NCBI GenBank assembly: GCA_020740775.1
Contig: JAHEWK010000019.1
Location: forward strand, 930,001 to 994,000
Direction of reading: 5' to 3'
Source of the DNA: Ilyonectria destructans
Taxonomy: Eukaryota > Ascomycota > Sordariomycetes > Hypocreales > Nectriaceae
DNA length: 64,000 nt
Below are positions 44,921 through 54,953 of the stretch, piece by piece. The translations under genes were made by a program, and so were the position numbers. Position 1 is the first letter of the stretch; each line of letters opens with the position of its first letter. The notes under the pieces are model-generated. The model ran no database searches. It was not told the origin of the DNA and was given only the letters and a program-made list of their open reading frames with translations.

Positions 44921-44940
44921 GCAAACTGCGTGCAGTTTGC
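44921..44940. repeat. Perfect hairpin, copy 2 with matched substitutions
   Basis: GCAAACTGC-GT-GCAGTTTGC, same orientation and same downstream GAGCCTTGAGGAACGAA as copy 1. Relative to copy 1 the stem has C-to-T on one arm and G-to-A on the other, so pairing is kept. Confidence 0.85.
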
Positions 44941-45776
44941 CCAGGGGAGCCTTGAGGAACGAACTTAAAGACGAAAATGGGCTAATGACATTAAGTAAAA
45001 TTTATTATATTATTTTAAGCTACTGTAACGTGAAAATTGGATAAAGGAGCAAGATTGGCAGCTCTGCTATTATAGCGCTGTTCCAAGCTCGGCTGCGAGG
45101 TGTGATTGGCATGTCAGGACTATGAAACGAAAACCAGGTCTTTATAAAACATTACAAAAACCTTAATAGCGATTCGCGCTAAGCCATATTTTTAGCACTT
45201 ACTTGTAAAAAGCTTATGATTAGAGGCATTACGGCTAACTTATTCGATGGTAAAGGAAGATATAGACTCTATTGTTTTTCCCACACGCGAGCACGGCGAC
45301 CTGCCCAGTATAATCTTTGAGAGGAATCGGAGGCACTTGGTCTCGTTAATATCTGGGACGTCCATGGTTTGAGCTTGTGAAGGGGAATGACTGTCAAGGG
45401 AAATGTGGCGGTCGGCAGTGCACTCGAATTCGGATCTGTGAAGAGTACTCTGGGAAGGAGTGCGGGTTTCACTTAGCTCCTCGACAAGCAGGAGTTTAGA
45501 CTAAAATGGACAACGTACCTACAAGAGTCGCTTCGTAGGCATGGGAATCTGAATGATACATGCTTACCCTGATTGTTATCGATCCTCTTTCCCCGCACGA
45601 GCAATCATATGAGTCATGAGGGAAGAGCGGATAACATGACTCCGATCAGTCATCTTGCACAGGGGAACCGCACCTGGTGGGGCAGAAGGAAGAGTAGGTG
45701 GGATCGAGTGGTGTTGGACCTCCGGTTTAGACTTGATCTTGCACATGCGCATCACGGAGTTAATGCCCGAATTTCC

Positions 45777-48700
45777 GGGTATCCTTCAGGGTCCTGTGCA
45801 GAATCTTCAGAGTCCTGTTCACTAACCTAATTGGGACTAATCATGCCGCTAGCTCACCGCCTGCCCAATAAGGAATCACGTCAATACGACTGTCTTCCCA
45901 ATTAGGAAGGTGATGTGTCTTACGTGATATCCCTCCTTGAGGACTCTTGCAACTATATATCAATTAAATATAATGCGCTGCTCGTACGGCGGAAGCCTTC
46001 CCCTTCTAACCCGATGCTGACGTCTCTGACGATTTGGCTCACTCTCTTCCTGACTAGCTATAACTATGGTATCTGCCGCTAATGCGGGGGTCGGAGAGAA
46101 AGATCTAAGACTGTTGGTCTTGATTGAAGGGAGTAAGTCCCCGACTAGAGGCCGGCTTCCGGTAGGGCGAAAATAACGAGGATACTCCTTTGGACCAGGA
46201 AAGGGGCCCTATTGAGATAATTGTGGAGGGTTATAGTACTTAAATCCTAAGGGCAGCCTCTCCATCTCGCTCTGTAATGTAGCTGACCGATAGATAGTCC
46301 GGGAGTGTATATTTACATGCAGAATAACGGGCTGCTGTACCTTAACCGCGTTGCTTACAGCTGCTATTGGCTGTATACGGGCAAATTCGTCCCTTACGAT
46401 GCCTCGAATAGCTTGTAATAAGATCTTAAGCTTATTAATCCTTACAGTATGAGATGCCCTTGGTTGTGATGCCCTTATGGGCGTTACTGACGGCGTTGCG
46501 GATGAGGCTGCTGACAAGGCTGCCGGCGAGGCTGCGGCTCGTACTGCAGGCTGTAATATCGGGAGGGATGTATTTTGCGGCTTTCTTTTTCAAGCAATAA
46601 TTTGAGGATTGCGGATTTATCGGTATGGGTTAAGCTTATCCTAAATTATTAGTAATTTATATATTATTTTAGATTAAGGATACCTATAAGGTCAGTATAA
46701 ATAACCTACTGGTTATTAAACTATATAATCTTAAGGGGCTGTAATATAATAACTTCCCTATTATTTTTAATGCCCTTAATCTGGAGATAATCTTTAAAAA
46801 TAGTATGCCGGTACGGAAGACCAAGCTGACAATAAAATGCACTACTGTAAGTGCCAATAGGATAGTTATTAGGTTGTAATTTTAATCCCTTGGCCTTATA
46901 ATATTACTTATACATAAGAGAAAGTGCCTTCTAAGATACCAGCTCAGTAATATCACTAAGTAATATATGCCGGAAGCCATTGTGAATACAGCGGCCTTCC
47001 TTACTAATCCGCTCTTCAAAATTGGCATAAAGATGATCTCTTTAAAGCTTTAGGGCGTAGAAGAGCTGCTGGAGATTCTGTGATATATTGCGAAGGAGGG
47101 ATTTAATGCTGGCATAAAGGGATTCACATAGTGATATCGTAGTATAACTGTAGTTGCGATATTTCTTTATAAAAGCATAAGCCCATTATGCTCGAAGAGG
47201 CATTTAAGTTTCTTGAAGATAGAAAATCAGAATTTAATAAAGCTATTAATAAAATAATAGAAAAAAAGAAGAGGTATATACATTCTTAGTGAGTGAATTC
47301 CTGCTTAAGATCTTGCTATTACTGGTTACAATCCTCTATAGTTAGGGTATATATAATAGCTCTTTAAGCCGCACTAAAGTTATTAGAGTCAGAAAGGTAA
47401 TAATCTTATTGCAGCTGCCTAGTAGGTTAACTGCCTCTATTATGGATAAGGTCTTAAGCAGTAAGGTTATTACTAAGGTTACTGATTTAACGCTCCTTTA
47501 TGGCTTTTAGTACATTTTTAGCAATATACTAAGTATATAGCTGCTTCTGGGTATTAGGGAAGATTAACTCTATCCCCACCCTTATAGCAGCAGTATAATT
47601 AGTAATTATAATATATAAATAGAACTTATCTTTAGGGACCCTAAGATACTTAGAAATCAGCTTAAATCACTCCTTTAGGTACAAAAGGGCCCAGATGAAG
47701 AATGGGGTATCCTTAGTTGGCATAAGACTATAGGCAAGGGGGAAAATCGTCCCTAGGGATATAATGCTATTAATCTGGAAGAGCTTGAGGCTAAAGCAGT
47801 TAGTATTATATATAGTGTCAAACATCATAATGTGGTGGAAGCCTCATTATATCTTAAAGTCGGTATCTATATTAATAAGCTGATAATAAAGCTATTCCTT
47901 AGTATTAAGTATTTCTATATAGAAGACTTTATTTTCGTCTATTTCTTTAATTATCGCTTGGGTTGCTATAAGGGACCCAGTTGCCTTTAGCCGTACCGTC
48001 CTTTAGATATTATAGATATCCTGTGCAGTTATAAGGATGTCGGGATTCTTTGCTCGTAGGGATATTTTAATTGCGGATACCGTCAGCCTGATGTGATGTA
48101 ACTGAGCTTGGATTTACTCGATCTGGCTAAGGTGTAAAGTGCGGTGCTCTGGGTATATAATAGGGTTATCGGTATAGTAATTGTGGTCGCCATGAAGGAT
48201 GCCGATGACCCAGCGGTCTCCTATAGTCTTTTGCTATATAAGCTTTAGTCTGAAGAGGCAGCCGGTCTTACGACTTGAGCTCTTATGCAGGCCGGCGCCT
48301 CGGCGTTAATAAGGACGGCCGCCGCACACACATACAAGCTCGTAGCGGCGTAGCTTGCCATCTTTATAGTTGCTTGGCTTATAATAGCTCACAGTATAGC
48401 CCTCGTCTTTGGCATATGCCTGTATAGCAGCAAAGGCATCTTCATGAGTGTCGTACGAGCATGAGGTCGAAGGCGCTGTCAACAGCCTCTGCTTTGGCCG
48501 GGGCGTCTGCGTTGACGGGGGCGGCGATGATGACGGCAACAGCTGGGCTGATGGGGATGGCGGTGGCGATGTAGCTGGAGACGATGCTAGCCATGAGGGT
48601 AGCGGCGAGGGTGATCGTAAGGGCGACGAAGGCCGCCTCGAAGGCGGCTCTAGAGACGCTTCCGGCATCGCGATAGAGATGAAGTTGCAAAGTCGTAATA

Positions 48701-48907
48701 TTGTGGTGTTGATCTTAGCCTCGCGGCTGAGGTGGTCGATGGCAGAATGCTAGAAAAGGAAAGGACGGAAGATACATAGAAATTGGTGTGACATACAGCT
48801 TAAAATCATGTATCTAGAGTCTAGCGGCTTTCTTAGCCTTGCACTAGGCTACATACCGCTAGTGAACAGGACTCTGAAGATTCTGCACAGGACCCTGAAG
48901 GATACCC
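45777..48907 (-). mobile_element. Mutator-like element 1 (MULE-1), RIP-damaged, with TIRs and target duplication
   Basis: Both ends carry the same 46-bp inverted sequence starting GGGTATCCTTCAGGGTCCTG and ending GTCCTGTTCAC. They are flanked by the direct repeat CGAATTTCC (45768-45776 and 48908-48916), which can be extended to 13 bp depending on where the TIR is taken to start. A 9-13-bp duplication fits MULEs. The transposase relic is on the minus strand. Length about 3.1 kb. Confidence 0.85.
46209..48668 (-). pseudogene. MULE transposase relic of MULE-1
   Basis: The N-terminal frame (48306-48668) reads PEASLEPPSRRPSSPLRSPS, then a Ser/Pro-rich stretch, then THEDAFAAIQAYAKDEGYTV and RRYELVCVCGGRPY, matching the FAR1-like start of the MULE-2 transposase. 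The C-terminal frame (46209-46517) contains LLQAIRGIVRDEFAR and QPVILHVN, matching the MULE-2 C-terminus. Between about 46560 and 48300 the coding region is TA-mutated with many stops. Damage is therefore concentrated in the catalytic middle while both GC-richer ends stay readable. Non-functional. Confidence 0.8.
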
Positions 48908-49148
48908 CGAATTTCCGGTCAACCAAGAGTGGGCTTCGGCTCACTGTCCAAAAACTTAGGCTCACTGTGCACCTAACCTAAGGAGGCAAGGCTCCGCGCT
49001 AATAATAAAGCTAGACTAGAGGTACAACAATTTTGTATGTAGTGCACGCCAATGAATATGTACCCGCCGTCCTTTCCCTTTTCAGCTTTCTGCCATCACC
49101 ACTGAGCCTCGGGCTAGCCCCATAGACGATATTGCAACTTTGCAACTA

Positions 49149-51964
49149 CCCGGGGGCTTGACTAAGCAGACTTCGCTAGCTTTGGCTGCCCCTCTCCTCA
49201 CCGGAGAGGGGGTAACATTACCCGTATTTGCGTCGCATGTGTATTCACCTTTTTCAACTTCACTAATATATTTGAGGGCATTCCCGGTATTATAACCAGA
49301 TAAAAAATATATCATTACATAGCTAAGAGTCACATTTAATACATATCTCAAACTGTGCCATTTTCCACAAGCTTTGGTGTTGTTATTGTGCGGTGACTTG
49401 CAGAGGTCATTAACGCCGCCGCGACCGCGGCACAGCAATTTGGCTGCCGCCGATCTCGATTTGCGATGCACCTTCCTCGTCACTCTCTCTCTCACGAAGC
49501 CTCGTATTTGCAAAGGTTCGGCGTTTTCGAGCCGGTCTTGGAGCCTCTTCTGCTTCAGGTATTTCTTCATCAACTGGGGCGTTGTGGATGTTATAAATAC
49601 TCCGTGTTGTAGTCTCAACTCGTGAGGTCGTGATGATTTCGATAGCATCACTATCCGAGGTATCTGTGAAGGGCAATTGCGGCAGGGAGATCGAGGAGCT
49701 GACAGAGATATAATCGTAGTTGAAATCTTCGTCAGCCTTGTCAGCCTCATCAGATGACTTAGCATCCTGTGCTTCTTTCCAAGCAACTACCTCGGGGATA
49801 GCTGTGAGGTTAGGAAGGGGGTGTATTGACCACAGGAACGCCTTCCTCGCATCGTCAGCTTCCTTCCATTGCTGTGACAATGCTGCAATAGCTTCAATCT
49901 CTTCTGGAATTTGGTGACTATCACGCATTTCCTGTAGCTGAGCAGCTTCTGCCGCAACTTGGGCTGCCTTTGCTATCACAGCAGCTCGGCCTCGAGGTCT
50001 CGGCCTAGGAACATCGTCATTCCGCAGAGCCTCATCGGCACGAAGTGTGCGAAATAGCTCCTTTTGTATGCGGGATTCCTTCCTAGCGAGAGCGTTCTGT
50101 TCATCGTGACTGCGGGCGCTGACTTTATCACGTAGTTCCTTAAAGGTGAAGGCACCGTCATTAACTGTAACCTGTCGGCGTGTACGGGTGCGCCGGCCTT
50201 CCAGTCTTATCCGTTCTCTCTGCAAAGTCAGGATCTTCTTATGGGCTGACTGTGTGATGATCGAATAGTCCAAAGCGGCTTCTGCGTGTGCGATAACTTC
50301 CCGGGTTGGGCTGCTTAAGATGTGCAACTTATCCCGTATCTGGTTCAGGTTCTTCTTGGCCTTCCTCGGCGTGACAGCGTTGCGTTGGAGCAACTGAGGG
50401 AATAACGGCTCTTCCTTTTCCTGTACGGCGTTACGAAGTGGTCCAAGAATAAGCTCCGGGTTCAGGGGCATCAGACCGGACTTCTCGAAGCCCACATAGA
50501 TGTGACATGCCCTAAAGGCGGCACGATAGAGCCGGTTCCACTGGTTAAGGAAGTCATAGCGAGTTATCTGCGTGCCGCCGGCTATGACGAAGTCGGCGAG
50601 AGCGTGCCGCTGTTCCTTTTTGAGATGCAGATAGACCCCAACGTCAAGGGGTTGAAGGAGGTGACTTGTGTGAGCCGGCAGCCGGAAAGGGATAATATCG
50701 AACATATGACAATACCAGATAAAATCCGGGTCTTCGTGGGCAGAGAAACCGTCCATCAGAAGCAGCCTGTAGATTGGCTGCGTTTTCCTGGTCTTCTGGG
50801 AGGCAGTAAATGCGATCTGATGATTCCAAGTCTCCCTTGTGAGCTTGTGATCGTATCCGAACCATGATTCAATAGTGAAGTCATCAAAATTGTCACTTCT
50901 AGCAAAAGAGTGATAGTTGAAGTGTTGTAGCCACTGCTGGGCCCGATGTGCGTTATTGAAGCCGGTTGCAGTGTGTGTCAGGACCGCATCTTCATCGATA
51001 TCAGCCATAACATATTCCTCTAGTATGACCTTTGCTGACAGGATAAGGAAAGACGGAATTGCCTGCCCAGCGGCACTAGCTGCGTCCACAGCTGTCATAG
51101 ACTCTTTATTGCCGGGTTGGAAGGTCACAGCCCGGGTGTTTTTCTTTAGTCTGGTTGAGAAGATCTTCATGCTGCTATTTACCCACCCAATTTGAAGGGG
51201 AGTCTCATCAAAGTTCCAGAAATTGGCCTTCTTGATCCCTTTTTCTATCATAACAGCTTCAAATTCCTTAAACCAGTCACTCATACCCTTAAGATCAAGT
51301 TCAGCACCAGCACGGATGATTTCCTTGACCTTGGGGCTATTATGTTGTAGCTCAGGATGCCGCTGTTTAAATCGTCGTACCCACGCCTTCGAGACCTCAG
51401 TCTTTGGTCCCTCTATACGGTGTTTTCGTAAGAAACTGGCGTAGTTGCGGATAGCTGGCTCTGTCACAGCAAATGCGCTCTTTTCCACGCTCCGAATGAA
51501 GGCAACTAATGCTCGCTCTTCTGAGGCTGTCAGAGCTGGCGGTTGACCCCCCTTATTGGTACCAGAAGGAAGAGCTTTTCCTGCTCTTAATAACGATATA
51601 TATTTCGACGTGAGAGACTTGCCAGCACGGTGCACAGCGGCGGTTTTCCCTATCGTCATTTGTCGAGGTATGGCGGCTTTACCCCGCGTTGTCCGTGTGA
51701 CATTCTCACCGCTGAGGTAAGCACGGGCAGCGCGCGCCGCAGCGGTACGGGATTTGTCTGAAATTGGAGGCATAATAAGAATGATGTATGAACATGCTAG
51801 GGTTCAAATTTGGTGCGAATTGGGCTTAAATTGACGATTTTGGATTACACAGAGGTTCGAAAAGGTGAATACACATGCGACGCAAATACGGGTAATGTTA
51901 CCCCCTCTCCGGTGAGGAGAGGGGCAGCCAAAGCTAGCGAAGTCTGCTTAGTCAAGCCCCCGGG
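49149..51964 (-). mobile_element. Complete pogo-family DNA transposon with 105-bp TIRs
   Basis: Termini CCCGGGGGCTTGACTAAGCA (49149) and its reverse complement (ending 51964) continue as matching inverted repeats for about 105 bp, to CATGTGTATTCACCTTTT. TA lies on both sides (49147-49148 and 51965-51966), the target duplication of Tc1/mariner-pogo elements. The TIR holds its own small hairpin (CCCCTCTCC/GGAGAGGGG). The single gene inside is open from end to end. Comparison with MULE-1 shows that it landed in the MULE-2 5' leader. Confidence 0.92.
49410..51773 (-). CDS. Pogo-family DDE transposase (DDE_1 superfamily), intact
   Basis: A 787-residue uninterrupted protein. Residues 1-145 are the DNA-binding part with helix-turn-helix patterns, including the CENP-B-type end AWVRRFKQRHPEL at 130-142. 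The DDE catalytic core follows: Asp189 in FWNFDETPLQ, Asp341 in LLLMDGFSAHED and Asp377 in LLQPLDVGVY. The last spacing of 36 is close to the usual pogo/Tc1 range. HTSHLLQPLDVG is diagnostic of the DDE_1 family. Residues 400-787 form a long charged, helical C-terminal region with Arg/Lys-rich patches and a run of acidic residues, longer than in typical Fot1 proteins. No stop or frameshift is seen. The first ATG is at 51773, about 85 bp inside the TIR edge. It may be active in cut-and-paste transposition and could serve non-autonomous copies. Confidence 0.92.
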   Translation of the reverse strand: MPPISDKSRTAAARAARAYLSGENVTRTTRGKAAIPRQMTIGKTAAVHRAGKSLTSKYISLLRAGKALPSGTNKGGQPPALTASEERALVAFIRSVEKSAFAVTEPAIRNYASFLRKHRIEGPKTEVSKAWVRRFKQRHPELQHNSPKVKEIIRAGAELDLKGMSDWFKEFEAVMIEKGIKKANFWNFDETPLQIGWVNSSMKIFSTRLKKNTRAVTFQPGNKESMTAVDAASAAGQAIPSFLILSAKVILEEYVMADIDEDAVLTHTATGFNNAHRAQQWLQHFNYHSFARSDNFDDFTIESWFGYDHKLTRETWNHQIAFTASQKTRKTQPIYRLLLMDGFSAHEDPDFIWYCHMFDIIPFRLPAHTSHLLQPLDVGVYLHLKKEQRHALADFVIAGGTQITRYDFLNQWNRLYRAAFRACHIYVGFEKSGLMPLNPELILGPLRNAVQEKEEPLFPQLLQRNAVTPRKAKKNLNQIRDKLHILSSPTREVIAHAEAALDYSIITQSAHKKILTLQRERIRLEGRRTRTRRQVTVNDGAFTFKELRDKVSARSHDEQNALARKESRIQKELFRTLRADEALRNDDVPRPRPRGRAAVIAKAAQVAAEAAQLQEMRDSHQIPEEIEAIAALSQQWKEADDARKAFLWSIHPLPNLTAIPEVVAWKEAQDAKSSDEADKADEDFNYDYISVSSSISLPQLPFTDTSDSDAIEIITTSRVETTTRSIYNIHNAPVDEEIPEAEEAPRPARKRRTFANTRLRERESDEEGASQIEIGGSQIAVPRSRRR

Positions 51965-51989
51965 TACATGCCTTCCGGCGCGTATCACG

Positions 51990-52124
51990 ATGACCCCAGA
52001 AGCCTCGCCAACGCCGCTTTCGAACCGGCCTTGGTCTCCCTTACGATCACCCTCACCGCTGCCTTCATGGCTAGCATCGTCACCACCGCCGTCCCCGTCA
52101 GCACAGCTGTTGCCGCCGTCATCC

Positions 52125-52155
<31 letters not shown>

Positions 52156-54768
52156 TATCTACGCCGCTGCCGCTGCCGCCCCGACCAATGCAGCAGATAC
52201 AGGGAAAAGAGATAGCAGCCCTTCCTACAACAGGCACATACACTACTCACGAGGATGCCTTTGCTGCTGTACAAGCGCATGGAAGAGACCAGGGCTACGC
52301 TGTGGTCTACAGCAAGCTGAGCAACTACAAAGATGGAAAGGCTCGTCGTTATGAGGTTATCTGCGCCTGCGGCGGCCGTCCCTTTATCTCGAGATCTACA
52401 GGGCTTCGGAAGCCCTCAACCCGTAAGACGGGCTGCCTTTTTAGGATCAAGCTGGTACAGCATAAGACTCTAGGGGACCGCTGGATCATAGGCATCCTTT
52501 GCGGTAACCACAATCATCTCTCTGATAACCCAGGCAGATTTCCAGAACACCGCGCTTTACAGCCAAGCCAGATTAAGGCAGTGCAGTCTTCATCCTGTGA
52601 TATCAAGCTGACAGCTAGGGCAATAAAGAAGACATTACGAGCAAGTGATCCGGGGCTCCTCGTGACCGCACAGGATATCTATAATATCCAAAGAGCCGCA
52701 CGATATAGGGCAACTGGGCCACTTACGCCAACGCAAGCTATGATCAAAGAGCTCGACGAGGAAGGCTTCTGCCACGCTGAGGTCCTTGATAATGAAGACC
52801 GACTGCGTTATCAGCTGGTCAATGTGGATCACAACCTTAAGATGTGGTATCGTTTCCCTTACATCATGATGTTCGATGCTACATATAACACAAATCGCTT
52901 TGGCCTAAAGCTCCTTCAGATCAATGGCATTACATCCCTTAGATCAGTCTTTCCTATTGCCTACGGTCTCATGCCTTCAGAAAGTGCCCCATTTTTCACC
53001 TGGGCTCTATATCGCTTGAAGGAGTGGTTTGAGCTGCTTTCAAGCGTTCATGACATGCCTGAAGATGCATTTTATCCTCACGTTATTATCACTGATTTTG
53101 CTGCTGCTGCTCGTGTAGGGATAACCTCAGCTTTTCCTGATACTCAGAAGCAGCTCTGCACTTGGCATATCGCGAAAAACGTCCTAAAGGCCACTAAGGA
53201 ACGCTGGATAAGCCCATCGGGCAGCAACCTACATCTTCAAGACTTCCTTACCCATAACGATAATAACCCTGCCGAGCAGCCTGCACAGAGCAGTGAGACC
53301 CCAAGCCCGAAGGACTTCAGCAAGGCATGGAAGGCTATTATATATGCTAGAACAGTAGAAGAGTGTAATAAGCAATAGGGGGAGCTTGTAGAAGAATTTA
53401 CTCACCAGGAATATGCATATTTGCTCTTTCCTTCCCTTAGCTTTGCTAACTGCTCTCTCTAGTACTGATTTCCTATCTCGAGGAGACCTAGATGCCCCTC
53501 CGCGCACAGTGGGCTCGCGCATACACCAAGCGATATCGCAACTACGGGCATACCACAACTTCACCCTATAAATCCCTTCATGCTAGTACGAAATCCTTCC
53601 TTCGCAATACCTCACAGACCCTCTATCAGCTATTCCACGCCCTGAAGCTCCAGAAAGAGATCCTCGATGAGAAATTCGAAGAAGAAATCAACCACGAAGC
53701 CCGCCGCATTCGTGATGAATACCGTCATCCCTTACTTATCAATGTGACTGAGAAGGTATCGTGGAAAGGGCTTGGCCTTATGCATAAGCAATACCTTATA
53801 GCCAAGGCATCTAGGATGCATCCTATAGATCGTCCTATTGGGGTCTGTAGCAGTGCTTTTAATGCTCAATATGGTCTTCCTTACAAGCATACGATTCACA
53901 ATAACTATCTCAAAGTTGAGGGCGTTAGAAGGGATAAGGAAGTCATCACATTACGAGCCCTTAAGATTTCCTGGTTTAATAACCAGTGGATTATCCGTAC
54001 CAACCTTGTGAGTATCCCTAACCCTATTTTCTATGTAATTTACTAAGTATATAGGATGAGCTTAACCCATACCAACGAATCCGCGATCCTAAGATTATCC
54101 CTCGAAGAAGGCAACCGCAAAATAACGCCCTTTCAATACCACAGCCGGCAACGCAGCCACAGCTGGCAACGCAGTCACAGCCGATGAGGCCATCACAGCC
54201 GGCATCGCAGTCAGCCTTAGCAACGCCCCAGGGACCGATGACGCCAACGCCGACGAGGCAGTCACGGCGCCGCGGACCTAACCTACGAGCTAATAACCTT
54301 AATATCTTATCACAGGCTATTCGAGGCATCGTGAGGGATGAGATAACGCGAGCACAGCCGGCAGCAACATTAGGCCAGCAAGGTGTGATGCAACAGCCCG
54401 TTATTCCGCGAGTAAATACACAATCTCGGACTATCCAGCGGTCAGCTGCATCGCAGATTGAGATGCAGAGGCTGCCATCAGGATTTGAGTGCTTTGGTTC
54501 CCCACAGTCATCTTAACAGGGTCCTCATCCCGGCCCAAGAGAGTATCCTCGGTTTTTCCCTATGCCCGGAAGTCGGCCTCCTGTAGGGGACTTACTCCCT
54601 TCCATTGAGACCAACAGTCCTAGGGCTTTCTCGCAGCCCTCTACATTAGAGGCAGATACCATAGTTATAGAGGGCTACGAGGAGAGTCAGCTAAAACGTC
54701 AGAAACGTCAGCATCGGGTCAAGAGGGGTAGGATGCTTTCGTACGAGCAACGCATCGTCTTCGAGTAA
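51990..54768 (+). pseudogene. MULE transposase of MULE-2 (three stops and a lost splice donor)
   Basis: Reconstructed gene structure: 51990-53412, intron 53413-53462, 53463-54007, intron 54008-54054 (GTGAGT...TATAG), 54055-54768; about 890 codons. The N-terminus is Ser/Pro-rich, then a FAR1/WRKY-GCM1-like zinc domain (CACGG, GCLF, CGNHNH at 125-176). The MULE core has Asp296 in MMFDATYNTNRFG, Asp369 in VIITDFAAAA and LCTWHIAKNV. The C-terminus is basic and Gln/Pro-rich. Stops occur at 53376 (TAG for W), 53489 (TAG for W) and 54514 (TAA for Q). The first intron starts AT where MULE-1 has GT. All four changes are C:G to T:A, the RIP type. The frame open upstream to about 51810 is only the pogo TIR read through; the MULE start is the ATG at 51990, as the alignment with MULE-1 shows. 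Confidence 0.85.
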
Positions 54769-54953
54769 TAGTGTAGTTGTTGAAATCTTCAATCAAGGAT
54801 ATCACGTGGTCTGCTAGCATTTCCTAATCGGGAAATTGAAATCGTAAGCGCGATCCCTTATTCGGTAGGCGGTCAAGATACCTGCCCGACTATGCCTAAT
54901 TAGGAAATTGGACAGTGAGCCTAAGTTTTTGGACAGTGAGCCGAAGCCCACTC

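Larger units (their letters stand above)
44375..45767. other. Intergenic, no gene recognised
   Basis: About 1.4 kb without a convincing gene. Holds two related hairpin motifs (separate entries) and some moderately AT-rich sequence near 45000. Confidence 0.4.
48927..54953 (+). mobile_element. Mutator-like element 2 (MULE-2), carrying an inserted pogo element
   Basis: Inverted ends of about 44 bp begin GAGTGGGCTTCGGCTCACTG (48927) and finish with its reverse complement at 54953; they also hold an internal direct repeat GGCTCACTGT. The transposase (plus strand) and subterminal sequences are related to MULE-1, but the outermost TIR differs. No target duplication is evident (CAACCAA on the left, GTTAAGTAG on the right). 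Without the 2.8-kb pogo insertion the element would be about 3.2 kb, similar to MULE-1. It starts 19 bp from the end of MULE-1. Confidence 0.8.

Noticed and set aside
48306..48753. Gly/Asp-rich plus-strand frame (48448-48753)
   Set aside because: Antisense of the Ser/Pro-rich N-terminus of the MULE-1 transposase.
49082..49786. 234-codon minus-strand frame overlapping the pogo transposase
   Set aside because: A shadow frame of the transposase 3' end and TIR, with no family features.
51810..51989. 60-codon N-terminal extension of the MULE-2 transposase frame
   Set aside because: It is the pogo terminal inverted repeat read in frame by chance. Alignment with MULE-1 places the true start at the ATG at 51990.
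54008..54054. Frameshift between the MULE-2 central and C-terminal frames
   Set aside because: A 47-bp intron with GTGAGT donor, TACTAAG branch and TATAG acceptor joins the frames in phase.
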